64,000 nt of DNA from the NCBI GenBank assembly GCA_964634815.1, contig CAZWMD010000001.1, positions 155,441-219,440 of the forward strand, written 5' to 3'. Of the stretch, positions 52,932 through 63,300 are shown in pieces. The position numbers and the translations under genes were made by a program. Under the pieces are notes generated by a model, which did not search any database, was not told the origin of the DNA, and saw nothing but the letters and a program-made list of their open reading frames with translations. This DNA is from JALZVT01 sp964634815. Its GTDB lineage: Bacteria > Pseudomonadota > Gammaproteobacteria > Pseudomonadales > Azotimanducaceae. Position 1 is the stretch's first letter. Each line of letters begins with the position of its first letter.

Positions 52932-53543
52932 CTAGCGAATGGCAATGCCGTGAGTCATATAGGAGGCAAATCGTGGCCCAGGCAAATAGGCTGATTCGGT
53001 TTGCGTGATGTGAAAGCCAGAGTCTGCGATCAGTTCGTCAGCGGATCGAGTGAGATGGCAACCGCCAGCGATGTGTTTCCACAAGGGTTCGATACGTTTT
53101 TGCCAGCGTGCCACAGAAGCATCTGGCGACTGGCCGTGCTCAATGAAATAGAGCTTGCCGCCAGGCTTCACTACTCTGTGCATTTCACTTAAAGCACCCT
53201 CAACTTTTGGTATGGAACACAGCGTCCAGGTGCATACAAGCGCATCAAAGGTTTTGTCCTCGCAAGGAATCGACTCACCCGAAACGCCAAGCATATTGAT
53301 TGGCAGATTGAGTTCTTGAGCCCGACTTCTTGCATGGCCGGTGAGCTCAGCGGCCGGATCAAGACCGGTAAGTTCTACTGACTCCGGGTCATAGTATTCC
53401 AGGTTGAGGCCGGTACCGATGCCTATTTCCAGCACCTTGCCGCGGGCCTGGGGGACATACTGTGCCCGTAGTTTCATGAGTAGTGGTTGTGAGCAGCCGG
53501 CTTCTATAAGGCGAGGTAATACATGGCGTGCATACCAACCCAT
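52932..53543 (-). CDS. class I SAM-dependent methyltransferase
   Basis: 203 residues. Motif I is VLEIGIGTGLNLEYY, followed by LTGLDPAAELTGHARSRA, the acid-rich loop CEDKTFDALVCTWTLCSI and the LKPGG-type VVKPGGKLYFIEHG. The N-terminal LPRLIEAGCSQPLLM and the layout suit the UbiE/METTL7-like branch that methylates lipophilic small molecules. It follows the metalloprotease gene by 2 bp on the same strand and is probably in its operon. Confidence 0.82.
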   Translation of the reverse strand: MGWYARHVLPRLIEAGCSQPLLMKLRAQYVPQARGKVLEIGIGTGLNLEYYDPESVELTGLDPAAELTGHARSRAQELNLPINMLGVSGESIPCEDKTFDALVCTWTLCSIPKVEGALSEMHRVVKPGGKLYFIEHGQSPDASVARWQKRIEPLWKHIAGGCHLTRSADELIADSGFHITQTESAYLPGPRFASYMTHGIAIR

Positions 53544-53545
53544 GG

Positions 53546-54499
53546 TTATTGGGAAAGCCGACTGTCCGAAGGGCCCATATGCAATTCTCGATGCTTGGGA
53601 AACCCAGGCTGAGTTTTGAATTTTGTGAGTAGCTCACTGAGGTTGTTGCTGTCGCTTAATCGATCAAGCTCTGAGACAACGTCTTCGAGTTCATGGTTTT
53701 GCATTCGACAGCATTGGGTATACGCATTGAGTGCGGCAACCAGACCAGGGTTGTTGTTGTTCATGAGCATGGTATCTGCCTCAAGAAACAACGCAGCACC
53801 GCCCCAGTACATTGTTGGGTAATTTCTTTCTGCGCGCAGTTTGCGAGCGGCTTTCGCAAACGGCGTGCGGTTGTGACGATAACGCGACTCAGCCTTGTTG
53901 AGGTTCTTTTGGTAGCGCCGGCGCATGTCTTGCGTGCTCATTACGCCCATTTTGTGCATCACCTGGTACTGCATGTAACTGGCAAAGCCCTCGGCAAACC
54001 AGGAGTTTCTTTGGCCAACATAAGGCAACACAAGATGGCTTAGTTCGTGTGGGGCAGTCCAGTCCTTGCGGAACTCTTGAAGTGAGAAACTGGGATCAAC
54101 GTGAAAGTGCACGCCTTGAATGTGTGAGCGTTCGGTATGGGCCCAGGGCACTGGCTCGCCGGCCCGGGCGCGATTCATATAGATGTGTGTGGTGAAAGGC
54201 AGCTCACCCACAAGAGCTTCCAGCGCGTTATGGGTTTCGTTGAGCCAGCGTTGTAATTTCCTTTTTTCTGAAGCACTGAAGCGGTCTTCCCAGTGATATT
54301 TTAGCCGGGAGCTTTGCCTGTCTTGGGTTTCTTGTGAATAGGAAGAGACAAACAGCTGTGGCAGCTCGGCATGCTCACCAACCTGTGCGTACTCGGCGTG
54401 TGCGGGTGAAAGCACAACAACCATCACAGCGAAAAAGAAAGCCAGCGCAGCAGAAACGATAGCTAGCGAAGCGGAACGGGTTTTCCTGAGGATCTTCAT
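53546..54499 (-). CDS. exported gluzincin-type metallopeptidase
   Basis: 317 residues. Signal peptide at 1-36 (LAFFFAVMVVVLSPAHA). The zinc site is APHELSHLVLPY with HELSH, and the third ligand Glu is in WFAEGFASYMQY, the arrangement of M1/M61-like gluzincins. No long aminopeptidase N-terminal domain is present, so it is a short variant. The substrate is unknown. It is upstream of the methyltransferase with only 2 bp between. Confidence 0.8.
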   Translation of the reverse strand: MKILRKTRSASLAIVSAALAFFFAVMVVVLSPAHAEYAQVGEHAELPQLFVSSYSQETQDRQSSRLKYHWEDRFSASEKRKLQRWLNETHNALEALVGELPFTTHIYMNRARAGEPVPWAHTERSHIQGVHFHVDPSFSLQEFRKDWTAPHELSHLVLPYVGQRNSWFAEGFASYMQYQVMHKMGVMSTQDMRRRYQKNLNKAESRYRHNRTPFAKAARKLRAERNYPTMYWGGAALFLEADTMLMNNNNPGLVAALNAYTQCCRMQNHELEDVVSELDRLSDSNNLSELLTKFKTQPGFPKHRELHMGPSDSRLSQ

Positions 54500-54561
54500 A
54501 ATCAGACTATATCAGCCTCTCCTGAATATTTTCTTAAAACGCCTGATGTGACCAGAAATGA

Positions 54562-54590
54562 TTAGCGTCTACCGACTGGGTTACCATAAT
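54562..54590 (+). promoter_or_regulatory. possible sigma70 promoter of the beta-lactamase-type gene
   Basis: TTAGCG (54562-54567) and CATAAT (54585-54590) are 17 bp apart, and the ATG lies 25 bp beyond the second box. Match to consensus is partial. Confidence 0.35.
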
Positions 54591-54615
54591 TGGATGGGGT
54601 AAACAGGGGAATACC

Positions 54616-55932
54616 ATGTCAAACGACGCAACGACCAGTTCTTTTTCGGAGCAGCTTGCCGATCCAGAGCAACTCGGGATGTGTCCGACCAGGTTAGGTC
54701 GTGTCACAGACTGGTTAAATCAACAGATCGACAACGAGCGCCTGGCGGGGGCCTCGGTGTTGATCGGCCGCCGCGGACAGCTTGGGTACTTTGCAACAGC
54801 AGGGCATGCAGACCAGGAAAGCAAAACACCGTTTTCGCGTGACACTCTGGTGCGAATATTTTCCATGACCAAACCGGTGACCACGGTTGCCGCGATGATG
54901 CTCTACGAGCAGGGTGCGTTTCAGCTTGACGACCCGGTGGCAAAGTATCTGCCTGTGTTTGCGGATACGCGGGTCTGGATGGGTGGCGATTCTGACCTGT
55001 CCAGCACGTTGCCTCAGGAGTCGACCATGACGGTTCGACACCTCATGACTCACACAGCGGGTTTGACCTACGGGTTCATGCATACCAATACAGTGGACGC
55101 AGCCTATCGCAAGAATGGTATCGAGTTTCCAGGAGCAGATGGCGACCTGGAGACCTGGATCGATCGGCTCGCCGAGCTGCCGCTGATCTGCCAGCCCGGC
55201 AGTCAGTGGAACTACAGCGTCGCGACGGACGTACTGGGTAGATTGGTTGAAATCTGGTCAGGACTGAGCCTCAACGAGTATTTTGCGTCGGCTATTTTTG
55301 AACCGCTTGGAATGAGTTCGACGGGCTTTCATGTGGCGCCAGAAAACCATCACCTGTTTGCGAGCCTTTATGGTCCGGAGCATGGTGGCGATATGAGCAG
55401 TGTGGCCGCCACTACGGTCGATTCGAGCGACCTGGCAACAAAGCAACGGGGTGGCTTGCGCCAGCTTGAAAGTGGTGCCGCCAGCCGCTATCTGCAACCA
55501 ACCCAGCTGTATTCCGGTGGTGGCGGTTTGGTTGGCAGTATTAATGACTACGCGCGTTTTGCGCAGATGCTGTTGAATGATGGCGTGCTGGAGGGTTGCA
55601 GATTATTGAGCCCTTCCACCATTCGTTTCATGCGTGCCAACCAGTTGCCAGACAATCGCGACATGGCGGCCATGGGTCAGCCGGTATGGAGCGAAACCAG
55701 TTATGACGGCATTGGTTTTGGGTTGGGTTGGGCCGTTGTGCTTGATCCCGTGAAAGCACACATGGTTGCCTCGGTGGGCGAGCATCATTGGGGTGGGGCA
55801 GCCAGTACGTTTTTTTGGTTAGATCCGGCAGAAGAGCTCTTCACTGTGTTTTTCACCCAGCTGATGCCGTCCTCGACCTATCCTATTCGCAGAGAGCTGC
55901 GCACCCGGGTTTATCAGGCACTAACAGATTGA
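54616..55932 (+). CDS. class C beta-lactamase-family serine hydrolase (EstB-like)
   Basis: 438 residues. Ser83-x-x-Lys86 in FSMTKPVTT is the nucleophile motif, with the tyrosine motif at WNYSVATDVLGRLVE and the C-terminal GEHHWGGAASTFFW box replacing KTG. This is the esterase/transesterase branch of the beta-lactamase fold (EstB, LovD-like), not a true beta-lactamase. It has no clear signal peptide. A strong AGGGGAATACC ribosome site precedes ATG 54616. Its stop overlaps the TTG of the following CoA-transferase gene (TTGA), so the pair may be translationally coupled. Confidence 0.85.
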   Translation: MSNDATTSSFSEQLADPEQLGMCPTRLGRVTDWLNQQIDNERLAGASVLIGRRGQLGYFATAGHADQESKTPFSRDTLVRIFSMTKPVTTVAAMMLYEQGAFQLDDPVAKYLPVFADTRVWMGGDSDLSSTLPQESTMTVRHLMTHTAGLTYGFMHTNTVDAAYRKNGIEFPGADGDLETWIDRLAELPLICQPGSQWNYSVATDVLGRLVEIWSGLSLNEYFASAIFEPLGMSSTGFHVAPENHHLFASLYGPEHGGDMSSVAATTVDSSDLATKQRGGLRQLESGAASRYLQPTQLYSGGGGLVGSINDYARFAQMLLNDGVLEGCRLLSPSTIRFMRANQLPDNRDMAAMGQPVWSETSYDGIGFGLGWAVVLDPVKAHMVASVGEHHWGGAASTFFWLDPAEELFTVFFTQLMPSSTYPIRRELRTRVYQALTD

Positions 55933-57134
55933 ATACCTGGCAGCCGTTAAAAGGGATCAAAGTACTGAGCTTTGAGTTGGCCTTTGCGTTACCCGCGGGT
56001 ACCCGGGCATTGCACGACCTTGGCGCTGAAGTGGTTCGGGTAACACCTCCAGGCAGGCGAACGGATTCTTACATCGGTACTTTGGATGGTGTCTTTCTTG
56101 GCAAGGCGTGCGTATCTATTGATTTGACCAAAACCCAGGGCAGAGAGGTTGCACAGAAGTTGGCGGCCAAGGCGGATGTGGTATGCAGTAACTTCCGACC
56201 CGCTGTTCTCAAGAAATACGGGCTTGGTGCTGAGGTATTGCGCAAGCGTCATCCGGGCCTTATTACCTTGCAAATGTCTGGCTACGGCACGCCGGGACCT
56301 TACGCTGATTATCCGGCGTTTGGCCCATCCACTGAAGCCGCTGGTGGTCTGAATCGCTTGTTGGTGGGCGAGGGTGAGGTGCCGGTTCGAATTGGCTCTG
56401 CGGTATTTTCAGATCAGCTGGCGGGACGTTATGCAGCTCTCGCCGTTGCGGCAGCACTGAATCGCAAACGTTTGACCGGAAGAGGCCAGGCACTTGATCT
56501 GTCGATGACCGCGGGTATTTCCCATTTGCTTGGGCAGCCGATTACCGAAGCGCTGCGCAGCGGCGTTATGCCTGGGGCGCCGGGTAATCGTGATCGTCGC
56601 TTTGTCCCACAGGGTGTTTACCGTTGTAGTGGTGACGATGAATGGATTGCCATTTCGATTGCAACGCAAGCCCAGTGGCAATCACTACATTCTCTCCTTG
56701 ATCCTGGCCTTCTCAGGCGTCCTGGGCTTACAGCAGATAGCGATAGGGATGAACGCTGGAACAAGCACGATCAAATTGATCAGGCACTGAGTAAGTTGTC
56801 AGCGCAATCTACAAAAGACGAACTGGCGAGCTATCTGCAACGTTTAGGTGTTCCAGCGGTGCCAGTGCGTACCACTGCAGATCAGGCGCAGGATCCAAAT
56901 ATTGCGTCTAGAAAAATGCTGCAAATGGTCAAGCACAGGCAACCAATTCGGGGTTCTTCCGCGCATCCACACCCGCTCTTGCCCTGGCGTGTGGTGGGTC
57001 GACGTCGGCGAGCGTTGCGCTCCAACCATCATTCAGGCCAAGACAATCATCGCGTGCTCAAAAGTTGGCTTGCGTTTGAAGCCCGGCAGATTAAGTCGCT
57101 GGAACAGGCTGGCGTCTTGCATGAACGTATTTGA
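55929..57134 (+). CDS. class III (CaiB/BaiF) CoA-transferase, active-site subunit
   Basis: 401 residues from TTG 55929; a longer frame from 55788 overlaps the previous gene and is not conserved. The fold begins LKGIKVLSFELAFALPAG and includes LGAEVVRVTPPGRRTD and LQMSGYGTPGPYADYPAFGP. The aspartate used for the CoA thioester exchange is probably Asp162 in AVFSDQLAGRYAA. It transfers CoA between acids. The downstream gene is a second, shorter class III CoA-transferase that lacks this Asp; the two overlap by 14 bp and probably form a heterodimer. Confidence 0.8.
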   Translation: MNTWQPLKGIKVLSFELAFALPAGTRALHDLGAEVVRVTPPGRRTDSYIGTLDGVFLGKACVSIDLTKTQGREVAQKLAAKADVVCSNFRPAVLKKYGLGAEVLRKRHPGLITLQMSGYGTPGPYADYPAFGPSTEAAGGLNRLLVGEGEVPVRIGSAVFSDQLAGRYAALAVAAALNRKRLTGRGQALDLSMTAGISHLLGQPITEALRSGVMPGAPGNRDRRFVPQGVYRCSGDDEWIAISIATQAQWQSLHSLLDPGLLRRPGLTADSDRDERWNKHDQIDQALSKLSAQSTKDELASYLQRLGVPAVPVRTTADQAQDPNIASRKMLQMVKHRQPIRGSSAHPHPLLPWRVVGRRRRALRSNHHSGQDNHRVLKSWLAFEARQIKSLEQAGVLHERI

Positions 57135-58161
57135 GATATCAAAAACAGCCGCCGGCGGGTATGCGGGCAGCTTGCTCGCCGCTCTGACCCCACCCGAACT
57201 TGATGCCCCTGTGGTCACGCGTTTGGTGCTTGATGACGTTCAGTTTCAGTCTCCTGGCGGCGAGTGTTTTCTGCATCATGGTAAGGCCGAGTTGCAACCG
57301 TCGTCGCCGCGCAAGGCGACGGCAGAACACATTCATCTCGATCCGTATCGGGTGCTGATTGAAGATGTTGGACCTGCGGAGCTTCGGTCTCTTGGCTGGA
57401 CCTACACAGCTCTTAAAACGGCATACCCCGATCTCATTATCATCAGCCTGTCTGCTTTTGGATTAAGTGGCGCCTATAGCGACTGGCTGGGCAATGATTT
57501 TTTGGCCCAGGCGGTTGGCGGCGTGATGCATGCCACTGGTTACGCCGGTGAAGCGCCGGTTGGGTTGCCCGGCGAGGCGGCCTTTATGATTGCAGGTCTG
57601 CATGGCGCCACCGCCGCTCTGGCAGCCACCTACGGCGATGGGTCGGGAATGCACATAGATATTTCGGCCCAGGATACCTACATGCAGCACTGGACTCGGC
57701 ATGTTGCGGAGTACGCCTATAGCTCAGTCACAACAACGCGCGCGCCGCGCAATCCCGAGGGACTGCATTACGTTCACACGGCACGGGCAAAGGACGGCTG
57801 GTTATATCTGCTTGCGTTGCGGGAACCCTGGCAAGATCTGGCAGCCTTTCTTGGCTTGGGTGAGTTGTTGCCCAGTGATGCATTTAATGATTCTGCTGAT
57901 GCAGAAAGCACCCAGCAGCCACCCTGGGTTGAACTCGAACAGGCGTTTCATGACGCCGTAGCAAGCAAAAGCAAATACCAGTGGTTTGCCGAGGCTGCAG
58001 ACCTGGGTTGGACCTTTGCGCCGGTCGAGGATCCGTTTGAGATTGCTGCCTCACCGCAGGTCGCGGCCCGGGGCGGCATGTTGCGTGTTCCTGTCCAAGA
58101 TTCAGAAGGCACCAGTGAACTACTGATGCCGCCGTTGCCCTGGCTGGATACTAGTGACTGA
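57121..58161 (+). CDS. class III CoA-transferase, second subunit without the catalytic Asp
   Basis: 346 residues from ATG 57121 (a frame from 56848 is a shadow of the preceding gene). The family pattern is seen in SAFGLSGAYSDWLGNDFLAQ, AVGGVMHATGYAGEAPVG and the helix GLHGATAALAATYGDG. At the place of the active Asp the sequence is GEAAFMIAGLHG, with a hydrophobic residue (about Phe155) in its stead. The N-terminal Rossmann start is shortened. In known two-subunit class III CoA-transferases one subunit is inactive, which fits. Confidence 0.75.
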   Translation: MNVFEISKTAAGGYAGSLLAALTPPELDAPVVTRLVLDDVQFQSPGGECFLHHGKAELQPSSPRKATAEHIHLDPYRVLIEDVGPAELRSLGWTYTALKTAYPDLIIISLSAFGLSGAYSDWLGNDFLAQAVGGVMHATGYAGEAPVGLPGEAAFMIAGLHGATAALAATYGDGSGMHIDISAQDTYMQHWTRHVAEYAYSSVTTTRAPRNPEGLHYVHTARAKDGWLYLLALREPWQDLAAFLGLGELLPSDAFNDSADAESTQQPPWVELEQAFHDAVASKSKYQWFAEAADLGWTFAPVEDPFEIAASPQVAARGGMLRVPVQDSEGTSELLMPPLPWLDTSD

Positions 58162-58162
58162 T

Positions 58163-58615
58163 CTAGCGGGGTTGAGCAGGTGTTTCGATGAGACCGGCAA
58201 GCTGGGCCGGGGTCAGTTCGAAAGCGCCGGCCACCATGTTGAAGAACTCGACCTCAGCGCCGCTGACGCGCTTGTCTGAGAGAATGACATCAGCCAGTGC
58301 GCCAACAATGATGAGTTGATCTTCTACCTCAATCTGTTTGCCAACCTTTGCGAGATATTTGTCGAGCGGGGCAGATTCGAACAGCTTGGAGTTTGCAGCC
58401 ATGCGGACATCTGCACTGCTGATTTCTTCGCGGGTGATGCGGCTGACGATCTTTTGGACCGTTTCCACTTCAATTTCCTTGATATTCATATCTGACGCCG
58501 TGGCGCGGGCGACAGTCATGATGGCGGCTTCCTTGAACAGTGTATGTTTTTCTTCTGGCGTTGGTTTTGCGCCGTTGAAGATTTTCAACAGGTTGCCAAG
58601 TTTCGCGATGCTCAT
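58163..58615 (-). CDS. TerB-family protein
   Basis: 150 residues from ATG 58615, preceded by GAGGGGAATCG. An upstream start at 58756 would extend into sequence antisense to the TPP enzyme. Helical and acidic, with MTVARATASDMNIKEIEVET followed by KIV, and ADVILSDKRVSGAEVEFF, resembling TerB/tellurite-resistance-like domains with metal-binding acids. Similar in type to the C-terminal domain of the M48 protein at 6.5 kb. Function unknown. Confidence 0.7.
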   Translation of the reverse strand: MSIAKLGNLLKIFNGAKPTPEEKHTLFKEAAIMTVARATASDMNIKEIEVETVQKIVSRITREEISSADVRMAANSKLFESAPLDKYLAKVGKQIEVEDQLIIVGALADVILSDKRVSGAEVEFFNMVAGAFELTPAQLAGLIETPAQPR

Positions 58616-58700
58616 TCGATTCCCCTCGTGTGGAGCGATTTTGAGGCAGAATACCGCACGGCAACACAAGAATCGAACGATCATCGAAGGTAACGACTCT

Positions 58701-60302
58701 ATGAGCGAGAAAGAAGCACAGTCACGCCCTGGTAGCAGCCCAGCCGGCGGTGCCAAAGCCCAGACTGGGGCTCAGAGCCTGGTGCAGAGCTTTGTCGATT
58801 CGGGTGTCGATGTCTGCTTCACCAATCCAGGCACCTCCGAGATGCATTTTGTTGCTGCACTGGATTCCAATCCACAAATGCGCTGTGTTCTCGGACTGTT
58901 CGAAGGCGTGGTGACCGGGGCGGCGGATGGCTACGGTCGTATGCAGGGGTCTCCTGCAGCGACCCTCTTGCACCTCGGCCCGGGTCTGGGCAATGGCTTG
59001 GCAAATCTGCATAACGCCAAAAAAGCCCGCACACCCGTCGTTAATGTGGTGGGTGATCATGCTACCTACCATCGCAAGTACGATGCCCCGCTCACCTCAG
59101 ATGTAGAGGGTATTGCTGGTCCGGTTTCGGGTTGGGTCCGGGTGTCGGAGTCTGCGGACACTGTTGCAGGAGATGGCGCGGCTGCGGTGCAAGCCGCCTC
59201 AACGCGGCCGGGCCAGGTGGCAACCCTGATTCTTCCGGCGGATACCGCCTGGAATACCACCGAGAGCGTTGCGGCACCGCTTCCGATTGAACCGCCAATC
59301 GCGGTTGATCAATCCCTGGTAGACGATGTTGCCAAAGCGCTGCGCCAGGGCAAGCCGGCGGTGTTGTTGGTAGGGGGTGTAATCACCGCCGAACGCGCAG
59401 CCCTGTGCGACCAGATCAGTCAGGCTACTGGCGCGCGGATTATTATGGATACCTTTATACCGCGCATTCAGCGCGGGGCCGGTCGTGCAGAGGTAGAACG
59501 GCTGCCGTACTTTGGTGAGCAGGCAGCGGATGTTCTTAAGGGCACAGAGCATCTGATTCTGGTGTCTACCCAGGCGCCGATCACCTTTTTTGCCTACCCC
59601 GACAAACCGAACTGGTTGACGCCTGAAGGCTGTGAACTGCATACCCTGGTTGAACGGGACGGTGACATCGATGGTTCCTTGCAGGCGCTGGTGGAAGCAC
59701 TTGGAGCAACCACTCATGCGCCCCGTTTAATTGACTCACAACCAGTCGAGCTGCCGACCGGCGATCTGGATCCGCGTTCCATAGGGGCGTCGCTTGCCTA
59801 TCATTTTCCTGAGAATGCCATTGTGGTGGATGAAGGCGGAACCGCAGGTGGCGGGTGCAGTTTCAGCACCAAAACCTCGGCGCCCCATGACTGGCTGATG
59901 CTTACCGGAGGGTCGATCGGTTATGCCATGCCCACTGCCACCGGAGCCGCCGTTGCCTGTCCCGATCGACCGGTAATATGTTTGCAGGGTGATGGCGGCG
60001 GCATGTATACGGTACAGGCGCTGTGGACTCAGGCCCGCGAGCGTTTGAACGTCACCACCATTATTTTTGCGAATCAAAAATACGCAATACTGCAAATCGA
60101 GTTCGCTCGGGTTGGCGCGCATAATCCGGGGCCGAAGGCCATGAGCATGCTGGATCTAACCAACCCCGAGCTTAACTGGACCTCAATGGCAGAAGGCATG
60201 GGGGTCACTGCGTTTCGTGCCACCACCATGGCTGAATTCAACAAGGCGCTGGTTGCATCGCTTAAGGAGCCGGGTCCCTGCCTGATTGAAGCGCTGATTT
60301 AG
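58701..60302 (+). CDS. thiamine-pyrophosphate enzyme, acetolactate-synthase-like
   Basis: 533 residues from ATG 58701, ten bases after AAGG; the earlier frame to 58338 is antisense to TerB. PYR domain: FTNPGTSEMHFVAALD and the catalytic Glu in VLGLFEGVVTGAADGYGR. C-terminal PP domain: LQGDGGGMYTVQALWTQARE to IIFANQ holds GDG...N for TPP and Mg. The middle domain (about 190-340) binds FAD in relatives. It is probably a 2-oxo-acid decarboxylase or carboligase. Second TPP enzyme of the window; it is not adjacent to the first. Confidence 0.82.
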   Translation: MSEKEAQSRPGSSPAGGAKAQTGAQSLVQSFVDSGVDVCFTNPGTSEMHFVAALDSNPQMRCVLGLFEGVVTGAADGYGRMQGSPAATLLHLGPGLGNGLANLHNAKKARTPVVNVVGDHATYHRKYDAPLTSDVEGIAGPVSGWVRVSESADTVAGDGAAAVQAASTRPGQVATLILPADTAWNTTESVAAPLPIEPPIAVDQSLVDDVAKALRQGKPAVLLVGGVITAERAALCDQISQATGARIIMDTFIPRIQRGAGRAEVERLPYFGEQAADVLKGTEHLILVSTQAPITFFAYPDKPNWLTPEGCELHTLVERDGDIDGSLQALVEALGATTHAPRLIDSQPVELPTGDLDPRSIGASLAYHFPENAIVVDEGGTAGGGCSFSTKTSAPHDWLMLTGGSIGYAMPTATGAAVACPDRPVICLQGDGGGMYTVQALWTQARERLNVTTIIFANQKYAILQIEFARVGAHNPGPKAMSMLDLTNPELNWTSMAEGMGVTAFRATTMAEFNKALVASLKEPGPCLIEALI

Positions 60303-60359
60303 TACTCACTGATCAAATAATCGAGACAGAACACTCGCGACCCGCCTAACATCGCACTT

Positions 60360-63300
60360 ATGCCCCAACCGAAAACTGCCGCCGAGCGAATCCAGCTCTA
60401 TCAAACGCTTTCAGCGCCTGCCCAGCTTGTGGCCCAGGCCTATGGCGCTGTTGCCCCAAACGATCCGGCTCGCGCACGGGTGGTTCGTTGGCTTGCCCAG
60501 GCTGACCTGTTAGCCAGTGGTGAACGCATTACCCAAAATACGGTGAAAGACGCGATGGGCGAGCTCATTGCTGCCCGCATCATTGAAATGGGTCGAAAAG
60601 GTCAGGGACCAAAAGTGAGTCCAGACTGGGCGTTGTTTCTGACGCTTGAAGCCCAGGCGAACAATCATCTGGATGCGATTGTGCTGGCGCACGATCATGA
60701 AGAACGAGACAGTTCCTGGTGGGACCAGGGGCAGTTTCGGCGAGCCATGCTGCTGCGCTATCTGGTGGTCAGCCAACGTTTTGATCGCATAGCCAAACTG
60801 GGTGTGTCGCAAACCCTCGATTGGAGTTTCATGCTGGTAGATGAAGCTCGTGATCTTTGGAAAAGTTTGCCGCAAGAACATCGCAAAGCCGCGGTAAGTT
60901 CCTGTCTGCGTCACGTGTTGTGGAACGCAAGCCCGGTAGGCGTGCTGTTTGCGGTCGCGGATTTACTGGCAAAAACAGATCCGGTGCTGGCTGGCGAAGT
61001 GGCCCTGGTGCGGATCATTCGTGGCGACTTTGTGGGTGCGCTGGGCAGCTTTCAGGCATTGAGCGCTGAGTTGGCTGTGAGCCCTTCCGGGCTTTCCCAG
61101 CGAGCAAGCATTGAGGCCTTCATTGCCACCTTGCGTGGCGATGACGAATCGGCCACAGCACTTATCGACGATGCGTTGACTGCCGAGCGTGGTGCAACGA
61201 GAAAAAGAAACGTCTTTCCTCCCTCACGTGCGTTTGCTCTTTCGTTGTTGTCGCTGGTACGCACCGGAAGTCCTGATGCGTTGGGGTTACTCAATGGCTT
61301 GTTGCGTACCGCCGAGAAGGAGTCTCTGTTTCCCGAGGTCATACATTTTGTTCGTGTCGCTGAGCTATTGTCGAGTGATCGCGATGAACAACAACGATTT
61401 TGGCGCCGAGCTGATGAGCCTAACTTGCTGTGCCTGTTTAGTGCCCTCATGCGAGGCTGGGGTGAAAAAGACTTTGATGTCGACGATGTCGAGCAAGAGG
61501 CGTTACTTGTTGCCTACATGAAGCAGGCCAAGGCCAATGGCTACTGGTGGATTCTTGCTGAGGGCACAACACTGCTTGAACGGGCAAACGTTCAAAGTGC
61601 GACTCGAGATCTGCTGCAACAACTGGGCGACACTGCTTCAGCGCAACACACAGCGCTTGGCACGGTTTCGATTGCAGATGTTGTGGTGGCGTTGCCGGAC
61701 TGGGAATATCCGTTGAAAGCCCTGGAGCAGCTTGCCTTTAAGTCTGCCGGCGGCTCCAGACGCCCAACCGGTGTTGATGCCGAGCGACGGTTGCAGTGGC
61801 AAATAGAGGAAGTGGCCTACGGCCCGCCTGAGGTTAGTGTTAGAGAGCAAAAGGCCAATCGATCCGGAGAGTGGGGGCGCGGGCGAGTTGTCGCGCTGAA
61901 GCGGCTGCGGGCAGAAGCCTTACAGTGGGACTACGCGCTGGAACAGGATAAGGCCGCGGCCGCAGCGATCAAGGTGGAACGCAGCTATGGTTGGGGCAAG
62001 GCGGCTGAGGAATACCACGTAGATGCACAGACGTTGTATGAGTTACGTGGTCATCCCTATTTAATTAATGGTGATGGTGATGCACTGGAAATTGTATTGC
62101 GCGAACCTGAGCTGGTTATTGAAGAAGTGACCGCAGAGGATCGGGGTACCCAGGCAGCGGGCCGTGAGATCTGGGCGCGACTTGAGCCGCTATCCACAGA
62201 CAACAGTGAATTTGCGTTTGAGTTTGTGAACCCTCGAAGACTCACCGTCACACGCTTTCGAGACGACCACAAACGTCTGCTCGACGTTATTCCTCGCGAC
62301 GGCATTCACTTGCCTGAATCAGCAAAAGACCGATTGCTGGATGCGGTGGCCGCACTGGCCGGTGACATACGCATTCAAAGTGGTGTGGCGGGTGGCGCTG
62401 ATGCCAATGTGGTGCAAGGCGTTGTCGAGCCCTGGGTGCAATTAGATCCGGTAGCCGCTGGCTTGACGGTCAAGTTTGTCGTGGAGCCGGTGCCAGAAAC
62501 CGCCACCTATTTTGTGGTAGGTGAGGGTGGCGCCACCGTGTTTGTCAGTCATGACGGCTCTCCTACCCAGGCATCTCGCGATCTCCTGGCGGAGAAAGCA
62601 GCGGCTGAAGCAGTGGTTGCGGCGTGCCCAACCCTTGCTCGAACCCACGATGGTCGGCTCGAATGGTTTTTAGGAGAGCCCGAGGAATGTCTGGAGCTGA
62701 TCGAAGAACTGCAAAAGTCGGGTGCGCGCTGTCTGTGGCCGCAAGATGAACCTTACAAGGTGGTTGCGCGCGCCGAAGGTGCTGATCTTAATCTCACGAT
62801 TAAATCAGCAAGCGACTGGTTCAGTGCATCCGGTGAGCTGCAGGTGGATGATGATCGGGTGATCAGCCTTGCGCGGCTGTTTGAGTTACTTGACGCGAGT
62901 CAGGGGTCGCGTTTTCTGGAACTTGAAGATGGCCAGTTTTTAGCGCTCTCAGACGGCTTTCGTGCCCAGCTTGATGAATTTCAGGCCCTGGCCTCGCCGG
63001 GCAAAAATGGCGGGCAAAAACTAAGCGCTTTAGCTGCGATTGCTCTCGAAGAACTGTTTGAAACCGCGGTGATGAACTCCGACGGGGCCTGGGAAGAGCG
63101 CCAACAAAAACTGCGCGAGGCTAAAGAGTACCATCCCGATCTGCCGTCGACCCTGCGTGCCGAACTGCGACCCTACCAGCGCGAAGGCTTTGAGTGGCTT
63201 GCGCAGCTCAGCCATTGGGGCGTGGGCGCCTGCCTGGCGGATGACATGGGGCTGGGTAAAACCGTTCAGACCCTGGCTTTGCTGTTGTTGCGAGCCAAGC

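Noticed and set aside
56848..58161. 437-residue reading of the second CoA-transferase
   Set aside because: The first 91 residues are another frame of the previous gene; homologous sequence begins at ATG 57121.
58338..60302. 654-residue reading of the second TPP enzyme
   Set aside because: The first 121 codons lie antisense to the TerB gene and its leader; the conserved start and ribosome site are at 58701.
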